A stretch of DNA of 64,000 bases, taken from Lutjanus erythropterus. Taxonomy: Eukaryota; Chordata; Actinopteri; Lutjaniformes; Lutjanidae. The notes beneath the pieces were generated by a model that was not told the origin of the DNA, did not search any database, and saw only the letters and a list, made by a program, of their open reading frames with translations. The stretch covers positions 38,069,733 through 38,133,732 of the forward strand of contig CM034594.1 in the NCBI GenBank assembly GCA_020091685.1, in the 5' to 3' direction. This document shows positions 46,600 to 57,475 of the stretch, piece after piece. Position 1 is the first letter of the stretch. Each line of letters starts with the position of its first letter. Position numbers and translations under genes: made by a program.

Positions 46600-46690
46600 T
46601 TACCGTCACTAAGAGGCTGCAGTGGATGTATGGATTAAGAACGGGGCGGGAGTGAGGTTCAAATCCTGCTCTGAACAACTGTGTCTGACA
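46600..46690 (+). mobile_element. tRNA-derived SINE-like head
   Basis: GGCTGCAGTGGATGTATGG is followed 25 bp later by the B-box-like GGTTCAAATCC (46656-46666). The spacing fits an internal Pol III promoter. The rest of the SINE body is not recognisable. Confidence 0.5.
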
Positions 46691-47288
46691 GTAGTGTGAA
46701 ATTACATGCCAGTGGTAGCTGTCAGTTACAGTTCAGTCAGTCGGCTCACATTTAAGAATGTTTATTGCAGTGACAGAACACAGTTAGAGTTTGGCGCCGT
46801 GGCTCCAGCCTCGTCACTCCTCACAGGTAATGTTTATATAGAGATGTTGAGGAGTGATGAACACATATCTTGGTGTCGGAGCCTGCAGGTGGATGTTGGG
46901 GTGGTGGTGGGGCTGAATGAACAGGCAGTGACGCTCATGCAAGGCAGCATTGGCACTGACAGGCAGAGGGAGAGATGGGAGGTTTTAGCGGTTTAAATAG
47001 ACCGCCAGATTAGAAGGGTGCGTTTGGTGTGTACTGCAGAGTGTGAGGTGTGTCACGTGTGATTGAGGTGCAGCTCGAGTTGAATGCCTGAAGTAGCTCA
47101 CAGGTGTCGCTACATGTTTTTGTAAATGATTATTTTCTGTTTTCAGCCACAGTTTGGTTTGGTTTGGCAACAAAACTACTTGGTTAGATTCTAAAACAAA
47201 ACTACTGGGTTAGGTTTTGTGAAAGATCATGGTTTGTCCAGGAGGGTGGAAACAGGTATATTAGCTGTTTCGACTGGGCTGCAAATAT
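46691..47288. other. Upstream sequence, nothing recognised
   Basis: No gene or repeat was identified. Confidence 0.35.
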
Positions 47289-47293
47289 AGCAT

Positions 47294-48014
47294 TGTTACG
47301 GCCACCGCCGTTTCCGCCCCCCCACCCGTGCATAACCCTTTTGCCGTGTAGTTCTGTTTGTATATTGCAGTGTGTGAACTCCGGCCCATTATTGGCCTTC
47401 AGCTATGAGGGGTGTTACCTGCGCCATCTACACTGTTGGCCTGCTGATTGGTATCCCTTGATCGCCCGTCCACCAATCACAGGAGTACAGCTGGAAGTCG
47501 ATGACATTTAAGCTCCGTGAGCGTGCCAGTCATGGCGGCTGCCTTTGCCATAGACAGTTTGCCACTCGTTGTTGTTTCTGTTGAGATATTTTGAATGAGG
47601 TACTCGTTGAAAGGGACTGGGCCAGGGAAAAGTTTCAAAACTGATAGAAGTCGACACACACTTGCTGGGATTTCTGTGAATTGTATTAGACTACACTCAG
47701 CATAGGGGTGCTGTCTCTTTTGTATTTTCATTTTAAAACTTGACAGGGTAGATAGCTACAGGCTTCCCTTTTGTTTTTTTCTTTTCTTTGCCACTGTAGG
47801 TAGTTGTTAAGCTCCCACTTTGGGAGCTCTCTTTCGGTTGTATAATTTTCTTTGAGTTGAGCAGCACTCATCGACCCTGTCGCCTGTTTTGATGCCTCCT
47901 TTTTGTGTTAATTGTCTCTTTAACTGCCGGTGCGAATAAATAACTTTAACTTTACCATTTACAACTGGTTTTATGTTCCTACCCTTTTCTCACCACGAGC
48001 TAAGGGTCATAACA
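47294..48014 (+). mobile_element. Solo LTR, 721 bp, with 5-bp target-site duplication
   Basis: The element starts TGTTACGG and ends GGTCATAACA, giving the TG...CA boundary and a short TGTTA/TAACA inversion of an LTR. AGCAT is duplicated exactly at 47289-47293 and 48015-48019. A polyadenylation signal AATAAA (within GCGAATAAATAAC, about 47933-47945) near the right end sets plus orientation. No internal retroelement sequence or second LTR flanks it, so it is a recombination product. Class (Gypsy-like or endogenous-retrovirus-like) cannot be decided from the LTR alone. Confidence 0.85.
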
Positions 48015-48019
48015 AGCAT

Positions 48020-48367
48020 CTGCTTGAAAAATATCTAAAAACGTGTTTGTCAGCTCCAACAGCTTAATGACAATACTACTGTAACACACCTGTAACCTGT
48101 GAATTATAGTTTGTGCATCTTGTAAACACAGTCAGGACTGAATCTGTAACTTATCTACATTAAATAAATAACAAGTTATCACCGTTTGGCACTGATGTTG
48201 CTCTGAATTCTTCTATTCCTCTGACATGACACACCTACCTTGAACTCCATTGTCCCAAATTTTAACCATTCTCATCAGTCACCCTACTCTCTACCCCTTA
48301 ATGGCCCTCATTGTTGGTTAAAACCAGAGATGGAGGCTGTTTTCCTCTCAACCTACACCAACCACAT
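48020..48367. other. Spacer, nothing recognised
   Basis: No gene or repeat was identified. Confidence 0.35.
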
Positions 48368-48620
48368 TTAAAGGGATGGTTCACACAGACTTGGTTTACG
48401 CCAGACGAGCAGTATGGAGGCATTTCACGTTGTTTTTCCAGTTGTTTTTTAAGTTTGAAAACTGGCCACCATTCACTTCAGTCGTTTGGGAGAATCTGCA
48501 ATGCAGTTTTCCTGTGAAACTCCATCAGTGTTTTGTGGACTAAAAAACTTAACCTTCAACCAGCATCAGGGTGAGTAGATAATGACTGAATTTTCATTTT
48601 TGGGTGAACTATCCCTTTAA
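48368..48620. mobile_element. TTAA-flanked short element, internally deleted copy
   Basis: Ends TTAAAGGGATGGTTCAC and GTGAACTATCCCTTTAA. The right arm (AAACTGGCCACCATTCACTT, TTTTCCTGTGAAACTCCA, GTGTTTTGTGGACTAAA) matches the 613-bp copy at 52078-52690, but most of the left arm is missing. Confidence 0.85.
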
Positions 48621-48884
48621 GGATAAAGCCAGAAGTCATATCTGTCCATGTGGGGCTGCACAGAGGTAGTGGAGGAGGCTGTCAGTGGGATCTCTCAGGA
48701 AATCCTAAACCTGAATTTGAGGCCAGTGTTTTATCGCCACATGATGGTGCTAATGGTGTCACTGTCAAATATCTGTTATGAATAGTTCCCTCACTGAATA
48801 GAGTACACACTTTATTTTATAAAACCCATATAAAATGTTTGAATAAAAGCTAGATATTTTAGAAGCCATGGTGAAATATGAGTA

Positions 48885-50392
48885 CACTGCAAAAACTGTT
48901 TCCAACCACTTTTTGTAAGTTTAGTGAACTTCTTGGTGTTTTGAGTTGAGTAAACTCAGTAAAATGTATTTGACTGTATGCTAAGAAAGAAAGAAATTGA
49001 GTTTAACCATTATCAAAAATGTCAGCATTTAACTACATGACACTTATTTAAATTAAGTCATAAATACTGATAATTTATATTCACTGAATTAATGCACTAA
49101 ATATGATTAAGTCTGACCAACTCTTATCATTTAAATGTTTTAAGTCTAATAAACTTAATAATACACAATTAGTTAGCATTGCCATAAATTCAAAGAAAGC
49201 GTAAACATACACATTTAAACTTAAAGAAAAGAGACGTATCTGTCTCCTACATTTATTAAACAGCAGCAAATAAATACTGCCTTACACTGTCAGTGACAAT
49301 GAGTTGAACAGTAGTTGGAACATTCGAGTACATCTGTATTCAGAACCTCTAAACTCATCTGATAAATGCAGCTTAGAACACCGTCACAGTACTGCATACA
49401 TATAAATCCTTTAAACTAGGGATGCACCGATCGACCGGCCGGTCAGCGTCTCATATACGATGTGTTCTGCACCACGGTCATGTCATTCACGCAGCAAACA
49501 AACTGACTGTGACATCACACCCACCACCGCGCTAATCACAGCTACACACACTCAGACACGTGCTTGCATGAATTTGGTGTTAGCGACAGATTCCAAGAAC
49601 AGGATAAAGAGAAGACAGTCTACAACAAGACAGAGCAGCTGACAGTGTCACAGAACATCACTCTTACATTAAAGACATACTGTAGCCACGGCTGTCCACT
49701 CTTGTTTTGAGACTCAGCCTTACTTTTGTTTCTAAAGCTTTTTGTAATTTTCTAATCATGTTGCAGTGTCTATATTTCACATAATAATATGAACTACTGC
49801 AGTAACTGCTATTGTCACAGTAACACACTAAACCGACCACATTAACTGTGTCTTATCGAACAGTAATACAGGCATACTGTCAGTTAGCTTAACAGCTAGT
49901 GAGGCTAGTTCTGAAACAGGCTAATTACTGGAACTAGTCTGAGCTGACATCGTCAACAGAGGACATGCAGACTTACGGTAACGTCGCGAGTTGTCGTCCA
50001 TCTCTTCACCTGTCCATCTGTCCCTCTGCTCCTCCGTGTGTGTGTGTGAACCTTATTATCTGTCCTGGAGTCCTTGAACAAATGCATTGATGTCAGTTTG
50101 ACCGCGAGTGAGAGCAGAAACATGCCAAGACTTGTTCTGTTGCTGGTTGTGGGCGGGTCATGACCTTTTACTTTTGATATAAGCTCTTAAAACGAGTTTT
50201 GTAAAATCAATTTACTGTGAAGTTCACTAAAATCAATTTCATCCTAGCAAATAATGAGTTTCTAAAATATTCACTCTTTTTACTTATTTGTAATTTAAAA
50301 AACACGCAAATATAAGGAAATTAATTTATAAGAAGAAATACACTGTAAAATGACGTAATATGTACAATACCATTAAAAGACTATTTACAGTG
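48885..50392. mobile_element. CACTG-ended DNA element carrying a nested hAT-like insert
   Basis: The left end CACTGCAAAAACTG and right end ATTTACAGTG, each flanked by TA, are short inverted repeats. Stretches rich in AAGTTTAGTGAACTT and ATTTAAATTAAGTC words lie inside both ends. The interior is interrupted by the hAT-like fragment beginning at 49416. Extent is inferred; the right end could instead belong to a separate small palindrome at 50341-50392. Confidence 0.4.
49416..49665. mobile_element. 5' fragment of the GATGCACCGATCGA hAT-like element
   Basis: CTAGGGATGCACCGATCGAC and CGGCC, GTCAGCGTC, then GACAGAGCAGCTGA and AGTGTCAC, are colinear with 517-715. The matching right end was not found, so it is truncated. 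Confidence 0.7.
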
Positions 50393-52077
50393 TACAGTTT
50401 CTAGCTGAAAGCATGTGTAAGTACAAAGTGAGCACAGTGTGCTTCATCAAACCTCCTTCATACATTCTCATGTTTGTTCTTTGTTACTTTAATTTGTTTG
50501 TTTTCATGCTAACGTCTTCACTGCCTCAGCCTCAGTGACAGTAATGAGCTGCCTCAAGGCGACTGTTAATATCAAGAAAAAGGATGGTGCTTCCCCCTAA
50601 TGGAAAACTGAAGGAAAAAGCAAATATTTTCAATTTAATATGACCACTGCATTAGTCATTAATCATAATGTTTATTTTGCCTTTACTCAAACCTACCCAC
50701 CACACCCACTCAAACCTCTGTATTACAGAAGCCTGGATTTCAAAAGGATCTCGTCTTCACAAATATAATTAGTGTAAGGAATCCTCTCAGTGTGTTTCAC
50801 AGGTGATTTGAGACAATTTTCTTTTTACAGCTCTACACTTTAATTTCTGTGATGCCTACACTCAGTCACTGGAGTGTGCAGTGACATTTTCTCAGGTCAG
50901 AGTACATCTAACCCAAGAAAATGTCACTGCATTAATCTTTTACTATTCTCAAAGCTCACAACCCAAACACAGCACAGTACTAATGCACATGATGACTAAT
51001 GTTGTTTCAGCCATGATGGTTTACTCTTATATGATTTGCATGTAGTTTATACTTTAAAAACTAACTGTTAGCTGTTTGTGCAGTGCAAGATAGTTACTCT
51101 TGATGGATAAATAGATCAAAATGTCACAGTATGTCACTTTATTTGACTTCTGTGTTTTATTTCAAATTTGAAGGCAATGTACTGCAACGGATTTTTAAGT
51201 TTTCAACCAAATTCAAACCTTTAAGTTTTGAAACGAACTTGAATGAAGTTTTGTAAACCTATAATCTTTGGTTTATAAAAAGAAGAGCTCTGGACCTGGT
51301 TTGTCATTATTTTGGTGCCTGAAAATTAAATTATTTTAAAATGTTTAAACCTTCATTCACTTTCATTTCAATCAATTTACTCAATATTTTTTTTGATACA
51401 GTTTTTTGGGGTTTCTAAAACTCAAAGATTTAAGTTTACCTAAAGATGAAAAGTAAATTATCTCACCAAATGATAGTTGGTAAAATGTTGTAGCTGAGCT
51501 CAAAACTGAAAAATACTGCAGTACTATGCTTTAAAGTTTTCCCATCCTGTTTTGTTTTTACAGTACAGCATCTTAATCCTCTAATTTTCCTTTCCATTTA
51601 TTCCCATCATTAATTACAAGTTATAAAACTGTGTCTCAATAAATACCTCAATAAAAAACATTTTTTTTTATACTTGATTCATTATAATTAACATTAGGAA
51701 GCAACAAGACATTAAGATGCAATGACAACTTTTAACCACTAGATGGCGCCACATGGCAAACATACACAAACGTGTCAGTGAGCCACTGTCACCACACATC
51801 AAAGTACAGCACTTGGCAATAGTTACCATTATAAAACACATTAAAATCATGCTATAAAAGGATTAACTTTTTTTTTTTATAGGTGTTTAAAAATATTATT
51901 GTGTACACTTGTTTTAAGCTGTTCCTGGACCAAATATCAGAATGTTTACCACTGGAGAGATTAACCCAAGAAAAAATAAACAGACACTTGTTAAGCCCTT
52001 TGACTCTCTTTACTTTCTTACTTGGAAAACATTTCTAGAAATGTTAAATAATAATAGATTACACTATACAATGTTAA
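50393..52077. other. AT-rich upstream sequence, nothing recognised
   Basis: Internal inverted words at 50875-50935 (GTGACATTTTCTC and AGAAAATGTCACTG) suggest an eroded foldback. No gene. Confidence 0.35.
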
Positions 52078-52690
52078 TTAAAGGGATAGTTCACCCAGAA
52101 ATGAAAATGCAGTCATTATCTGCTCACCCTCATGCCAACTGAAGGTCGGGTTTAGTGTTTTAGTCCACAAAACACTGCTGGAGTTTCACAGGAAAACGGT
52201 TTTGCAGAATCTCCCAAACAGTGGAAGTGAATAGTGACCAGGTTTCAAACATCAAAAAACAACAGAATAAAAAAGTAAAATGGCTCCATACTGCTTGTCT
52301 GGTGTAATCCAAGTCTTCTAAAGCCTCAGCATGCTAAGTTGACAAAAAAAAAAAGTAATTTACACCATGTTTGTAGCCTGAATCTTCACTCTAGATCCTT
52401 AGCTTAGAGCCACATACACATGCACACTGTCTGAACTGTGTATGTGTGTTGTGGCGGTGTGCAAATGGCCAGACCAGCAGTATGGAGGCATTTTATGTTT
52501 TTTTCCAGTTGTTTCTTATGTTTGAAAACTGGTCACCATTCATCTAAATTGTTTGTGAGACTCTGCAACACTGTTTTCCTGTGAAACTCCAGTGTTTTGT
52601 GGACTAACAAAACTAAACCAGACCCTCAATTGGCACAAGGGTGAGTGGATAATGACTGAATGTTCATTTTGGGGTAAACTATCCCTTTAA
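52078..52690. mobile_element. TTAA-flanked foldback element, 613 bp
   Basis: TTAA at both edges, ends AGGGATAGTTCACCC and GGGTAAACTATCCCT. The arms are long (over 200 bp) and inverted: GTCATTATCTGCTCACCCT against GGGTGAGTGGATAATGAC, and CCATACTGCTTGTCTGG against CCAGACCAGCAGTATGG. It resembles the zebrafish 'Angel'-type elements as I recall them. Non-coding. Confidence 0.88.
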
Positions 52691-53759
52691 GGACATATTA
52701 AGATATTATTACTCTGTCACTGTTTTGTGCCATTTCAGAAAAAGAGAACTTTTTTGTTGTGTCTGTTCATATGTGGGCAGAGGGAAGGGACGGGGACATG
52801 AGGATTCACTGTACTCTGTTATGCTTGTATGTTTACCCAGTAGTGCCGGTTATTGTACACCTTTAAAAAGATGTTGATAACTATTGTGGATCTCACAATA
52901 TGTCATCCTCCAGAGCTCAGACATAGTGTTGTGTATAACATTGAATTTAAGATTTTAAGAGTCCTTCACTGAATCTCAGAGAACAGTTACAAAGAGCTGG
53001 TTTGTTTATGTGAACTCAGTGCTGTCATGATGACACCCAGCAAAAACAGGCCTGTGACCCAATTTTGTGCTTCCAGCCAACAGTTTCAAAACAGACCTTT
53101 AAAGCTCCCTCTGAAAAGCCCTCAGATGTAACCCTTTTCCTGCTTTTATTTTGAATTTCAAAGGTGAATCTGCAGATATAAGACAACACTAGCCTGGGTA
53201 GAGCACTGAAAATCTAAACTCAAGAAAATGTAAAAATGACTCAAATGAAAATTATCAACTGAGAGACTTAGTAGTGAAAGTAAAAAGTATCTGGTTAATA
53301 AATTATTCTAAATACAAGTTATTTTCTGTTTAATATTCTACAGGTATATGTTGAAGTTGGTGTTATGTTAGGTTAACTACTTTTAAAGCAACGGACCACC
53401 AGCTACAAGATTAGTTCATGTCAATAACATAATTAAAAAATTAACATAGCTACATTTTCATGTATGGCATGTGCAGCTTGCAATGTGCTTGAGGTTAACA
53501 GAGTAAAAAAAAAGTTCTAGGTTTTGTTCCATCATCATCATAGAGCAGAAGTAGAGGTATAAATTTTTAAGCGAATGTGCATGAAAAGTAATCATTAAAA
53601 AAACAGCAACACTTTTTTACTCACGTGCATTACTTATAATGTGTTACCCACCCCTGGACAACGCAGAGATTCCTCTGAACAGTTTATTGCAAAAAGAAGA
53701 GTCAGATGCAGTTGTATTCGAAATGCAGTTAATGAAGGGTTAATTGTTGTGATTCTTAG
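52691..53759. other. Upstream sequence, nothing recognised
   Basis: No gene or confident repeat. Confidence 0.35.
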
Positions 53760-53764
53760 CTAAA

Positions 53765-53950
53765 ATACATATATATGTGTATGTATATATATATATATAA
53801 ATATATATATTTGGCAACACTTTACAACAAGGTACACAAAGTTTGACGGATGAAGAACTAATTGCAAGTGAAACATTAGTTAGCTTTACAGAGAAAATGA
53901 GTGAGGAACAAATATACATGTATATATATATATATATATACACATATGTA
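53765..53950. repeat. Two TA/CA-rich tracts around a short spacer
   Basis: TA-rich tracts at 53768-53812 and 53910-53950 flank about 95 bp of sequence and are roughly mirror/inverted to each other, forming a possible large foldback. Short frames over them are translation of the repeat. Confidence 0.7.
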
Positions 53951-54389
53951 GCTTAATGCCATGGATAATCTGTTATGACTTTTTTCGTACTTAGCTTCAA
54001 GTCTGAATTTTATGTTAACTATATTCCTCCTTTAAACTGCAACTTTTAATTTAAACTTGAGCATCACTGTTAAAATCATGGAAAATATCTATCTTGTGTA
54101 TACAAGAAGAAATATTATTTTTGATGAGCTTCTTTTAGAGGCAAGGCCTTAATCAAACTGTTGTTATAGCAACAAATAGGTAATCTTTCCATTTTACGCT
54201 TTACTTTCCTCTACGTGTGTGTGTATGTGTGTGTGTGTACACAGTGTCCAGATCAATGAATGCCCTCATTGCCCTCACTCTTGGCGTCACAGACTGCAGT
54301 TTGATGTGCTACTCTAATACACACACGTGAATATTAAAATCCCACTGACGCTCAGACACAAACACACACAGCTGATTTTCCATCACTTC

Positions 54390-54615
54390 AGAGGACATTA
54401 CATTGACTTACATTCATTTTCTGGAGACTTACTCTAACTTATAATGACTACTTGCCTACTTGACTACTAACCCTTACCATAACCCAGGTCCTCACCAAAC
54501 ATTTAAGGATTTATGAGGACTTGCACTGTGTCCCCTTAAGGCAAGTTGGTCCCCACAGTAAACATATTAATGTCCCCACAACGTAATACAAACAACCTCA
54601 TACACACACAGCTAA
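54390..54615. repeat. Dispersed teleost repeat (GTCCTCACCAAA type)
   Basis: GACTTACATTCATTTTCTGG, TAACCCAGGTCCTCACCAAA, GTTGGTCCCCACAG and AATGTCCCCACAA, next to CA-rich sequence, match a repeat frequently seen beside fish CA microsatellites (from memory). Confidence 0.55.
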
Positions 54616-54689
54616 AAAGCACGCATCAACAAGACAGTTGGACAACACACACCTAGACTGATTGCTTAGACGGCCATCATAATTACACA

Positions 54690-55030
54690 GCAATCTCCGT
54701 CCACCTTTTACTCGTCACAGCCGAGGCAGGTGGCGGAGACTCTGTGTGTCTAATTGCTTGTTTGGCTGCAGATGGGATCGTCCCTCCTCCCTCGAGTCCC
54801 TCGGTGCTCCCCACCTGCTCTCGCTGCTGCCCAGGGACACTAATGAAGTTACGCCACCCCTCATTCGGGCTCTTAAAAGCTCCAGCAGCAGCCGCCCTGA
54901 TGGCAGGCCAAAGTGCTCCCCATTGCATTCCCTTTTGCCCTCTCTTGCCTCAGTAAACAGCCTGTCATTTCACATCAGCCGGCACACTTGCTGCCACTGT
55001 GCCTCAACTGTGTCGACTGCTCAGGACTAA
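54690..55030. other. Unique block; candidate conserved non-coding element
   Basis: GC-richer than its surroundings, without repeat words. It has homeodomain-type TAAT cores (TCTAATTGCTTG, CACTAATGAAG) and CAGCTG-like and CAGCAG words. Overlapping frames exist on both strands but none has a known domain. Called only as a candidate for conservation testing. Confidence 0.3.
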
Positions 55031-55098
55031 CATCTCTGCCTGTTTCTTTTATTCTGTTATTCAGTTTTTTTTCTCAGATCTGTCTGTAGTTCTAGTTA

Positions 55099-55878
55099 CC
55101 GTATTTTTCGGAGTATAAGTCGCACCAGTCAAAAAATGCATCATGAAGAAGAAAAAAAACATATATAAGTCGCACTGGACTATAAGTCGCATTTTTTTGG
55201 GAAATTTATTTTAACCGTTGTCCGTGCTCTGATAGAGAGGCAGTTGCGTTGCATGAAGCGGTAACACCAAGGTCCTCCCGCAAAGTCATTCATATTCGTT
55301 GCCTTGGCAACTACCAGGGCGTGGAGACGTACCTGCACCGTTGACAAGCCTCTCCCGGCAGCATGTTGTTCAAGCGCCCATCTATGAACTCGTTCCTCCA
55401 GCTGTGGCCATCTTGCTTTTAGCCCGCGATTAGCTTTCTTTGTTTTCTTCATTGCAGTAAGAGTAACCTCCGCTTTTCGCCAGTCCCTCACAAGTTTCTC
55501 GCTCAGTCCAAACTTTCTTTCTGCTGCTCGATTACCGTTTTCGGCTGCATATTTCACTACTTGCAGCTTGTAATCTGCAGAATATGATTTTCTTTTGGGG
55601 GGCATTTGTGTTCAGTCTTTCTCAGTTGTCTTTAAGTTAATGTTTAAATTAATTTTCAGTGGTACAGGAGTAGCAGATACCGGTAGTTGTCACAAGCCTA
55701 GAGTGCCCTCTCGCTGCTGTAGGTAATGTTTACTCCTTGGTCATGTCAGTCAGTGTGAAATAACATTTAAGAACATGTGAAATTATATATTTTAATTTAT
55801 ACAAGTCGCACCTGAGTATAAGTCGCAGGACCAGCCAAACTATGAAAAAAAGTGTGACTTATAATCCAGAAAATACGG
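55099..55878 (-). mobile_element. Pogo-like DNA transposon, 780 bp, non-autonomous
   Basis: Terminal inverted repeats CCGTATTTTTCGGAGTATAA and (minus strand) CCGTATTTTCTGGATTATAA are flanked by TA on both sides, the Tc1/mariner-pogo target. Subterminal TATAAGTCGCAC words are repeated in both orientations. It carries one open frame (55180-55605) for DNA-binding domains only; the catalytic region is deleted. Confidence 0.9.
55180..55605 (-). CDS. Transposon-encoded 141-aa protein, psq-HTH plus CENP-B-type HTH only
   Basis: Residues 1-46 (starting MPPKRKSYSADYKLQVVKYA, with AAERKFGLSEKLVRDWRKAE at 27-46) form a pipsqueak-type helix-turn-helix. Residues about 65-131 (KARWPQLEERVHRWALEQH, GRGLSTVQVRLHA, FAGGPWCYRFMQRNCLSIRA) form the CENP-B-type HTH of pogo/Tigger transposases. 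The DDE catalytic domain, normally over 200 further residues, is absent: the frame runs into the right-hand subterminal repeat after KINFPKK and stops. It could bind transposon ends without cutting (inference). It is still an open frame, but expression is unknown. Confidence 0.75.
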   Translation of the reverse strand: MPPKRKSYSADYKLQVVKYAAENGNRAAERKFGLSEKLVRDWRKAEVTLTAMKKTKKANRGLKARWPQLEERVHRWALEQHAAGRGLSTVQVRLHALVVAKATNMNDFAGGPWCYRFMQRNCLSIRARTTVKINFPKKCDL

Positions 55879-55984
55879 TAACTTGTTTATCTTGTGTTGG
55901 TTTGGTCTGAGCAGGGGCTGCTTGTTTTCTCCACCTTCGTCTACACTAAAAGTTTTTTTGCTTTGTTTTGGTCTGTGATAGGGA

Positions 55985-56115
55985 TGTTAGTGACTATTCG
56001 TTAATCAATTAGTCACTTAATTTGACCTATTAAAATGTATTATCAATAATTAATCAATAGTCTAGAAATAGCTGTAATTGCACCTCATTTGACATTGTTT
56101 TGTCCGGTAAAGCCA
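55985..56115. repeat. AT-rich fragment with ATTAATCAATTAG words
   Basis: GTTAATCAATTAGTCAC and TTATCAATAATTAATCAATAG resemble degraded arms of short palindromic elements. Not assigned to a family. Confidence 0.3.
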
Positions 56116-56219
56116 TTTGTTGAATGAGGAAACTTAACTTAAAATGAGAAAAATAAAAAGGAGTAAAATGCACAAAATTTGCAACCCAAGTCAGTGTTTT
56201 TCACTGGAAGAAGGTTGTG

Positions 56220-56264
56220 TTGGTTCAGTGTTTGTTGGTTCAGTGTTTGTTGGTTCAGTGTTTG
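56220..56264. repeat. Three exact 15-bp tandem units
   Basis: TTGGTTCAGTGTTTG is repeated three times without mismatch. The unit length is a multiple of three, so both strands stay open through it. Confidence 0.95.
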
Positions 56265-57475
56265 TGAGCAACAGTGTGGGTGTGAGAGAAGTAATTTGTG
56301 TTCTTGTTCAAGGTCAGCCCAAGTTCTTTTGTTCCATGTCACATCTTTTGTATTCATGCATGTCTTTTCTCTGCTGTGTAAAACAAGTAGATAGTTTTCT
56401 TTGCAACTATGTAACACACTACAACTGATAGGCTCACTGTAGAAATAAAGTATTTGTTTTAAATTTAAAAAGGTAGTCTGCAGGCTGCCTTAAATTTTAA
56501 GTTGACTGAATTTGAAGAGACAAGTTGATCTTGTACTGATTCAAAACAAGTAAACTTTTCTCATCAAATAAACTTGTTAACTTGTACTTGCACTTTTAAA
56601 AAAGACACTACAAGGAGTTTTGTAATCTGGTTATGAAACAGTCTCAGTTTCATTCTTAACATCTGCCATCTAGTCAGATTCTCCTTGAAATCAGATGAAA
56701 TGGGTCTGTGTTTATATTTTACAAGGCAAAGTTACAGTGCGTTGTATCTCAGCTGGTTAAAAAGAAGCAGGAGAGGATTTTTTTTAGATAAATTTATTTT
56801 TGACATCATATTTTGCAGTTATGGCAGAGGAAACAACCCAGCTTTTGTCCACACAGGCCTCCAAAATCAACAAAATAGAAAAGTTCATTCTTGTAGCTTT
56901 AAGTTAATAAGAAAAGATTAGTTGGTTTCCTCTTAATTCCACTATGAATTTTTATAGTGCTTGAATTGAAAGCTGCCATACACACTACAGTCCTGGGATG
57001 TTTTTCATGCACTGCAGGCGCATCTTAGTTGAATATATTTGATATGGAAATGAGTTTCCAAAAAAGCAGTTGGCTGAATTATACACAAGGAACAAGATAA
57101 AACATTCATGTATACTGCAGAAGCTTCCAGTGCTGGACGTCTTCTCTGCTGGATAGTTATTCTTTGGAGAGAATGACAATATCTAACTTCAAATAGGCAA
57201 ACATTCATGAGACATACATGTACATGACTGGCAATTTCATGCACATTTAATGCGATCCATGTTTTTAATTATGTTGCTTCAGCATTTGTGCGATTAAATA
57301 CTGAGTTCAAGATGAGTTCAGGAAAAAGTAATTTGTCTCTTATATCCCTAAAGGTTCAAAGTGTCGGTCTGCTGCATGCAAAGTCTGCAATGTGAACACC
57401 CACACACCCAGACGTGCTTTTTATCCAATTATAAGAACACAGAGCAATGCTGTAACTGTGTATATCACGTCTGCA
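56265..57475. other. Upstream sequence, mostly unrecognised
   Basis: 56480-56610 has TTTTAAGTTGACTGAATTTG and AACAAGTAAACTT words recalling the CACTG-ended element at 48885-50392. No gene. Confidence 0.35.

Noticed and set aside
46600-46690. Functional tRNA gene
   Set aside because: A and B box-like words are present, but no cloverleaf could be drawn and the sequence continues as SINE-like; the same holds for 36778-36990.
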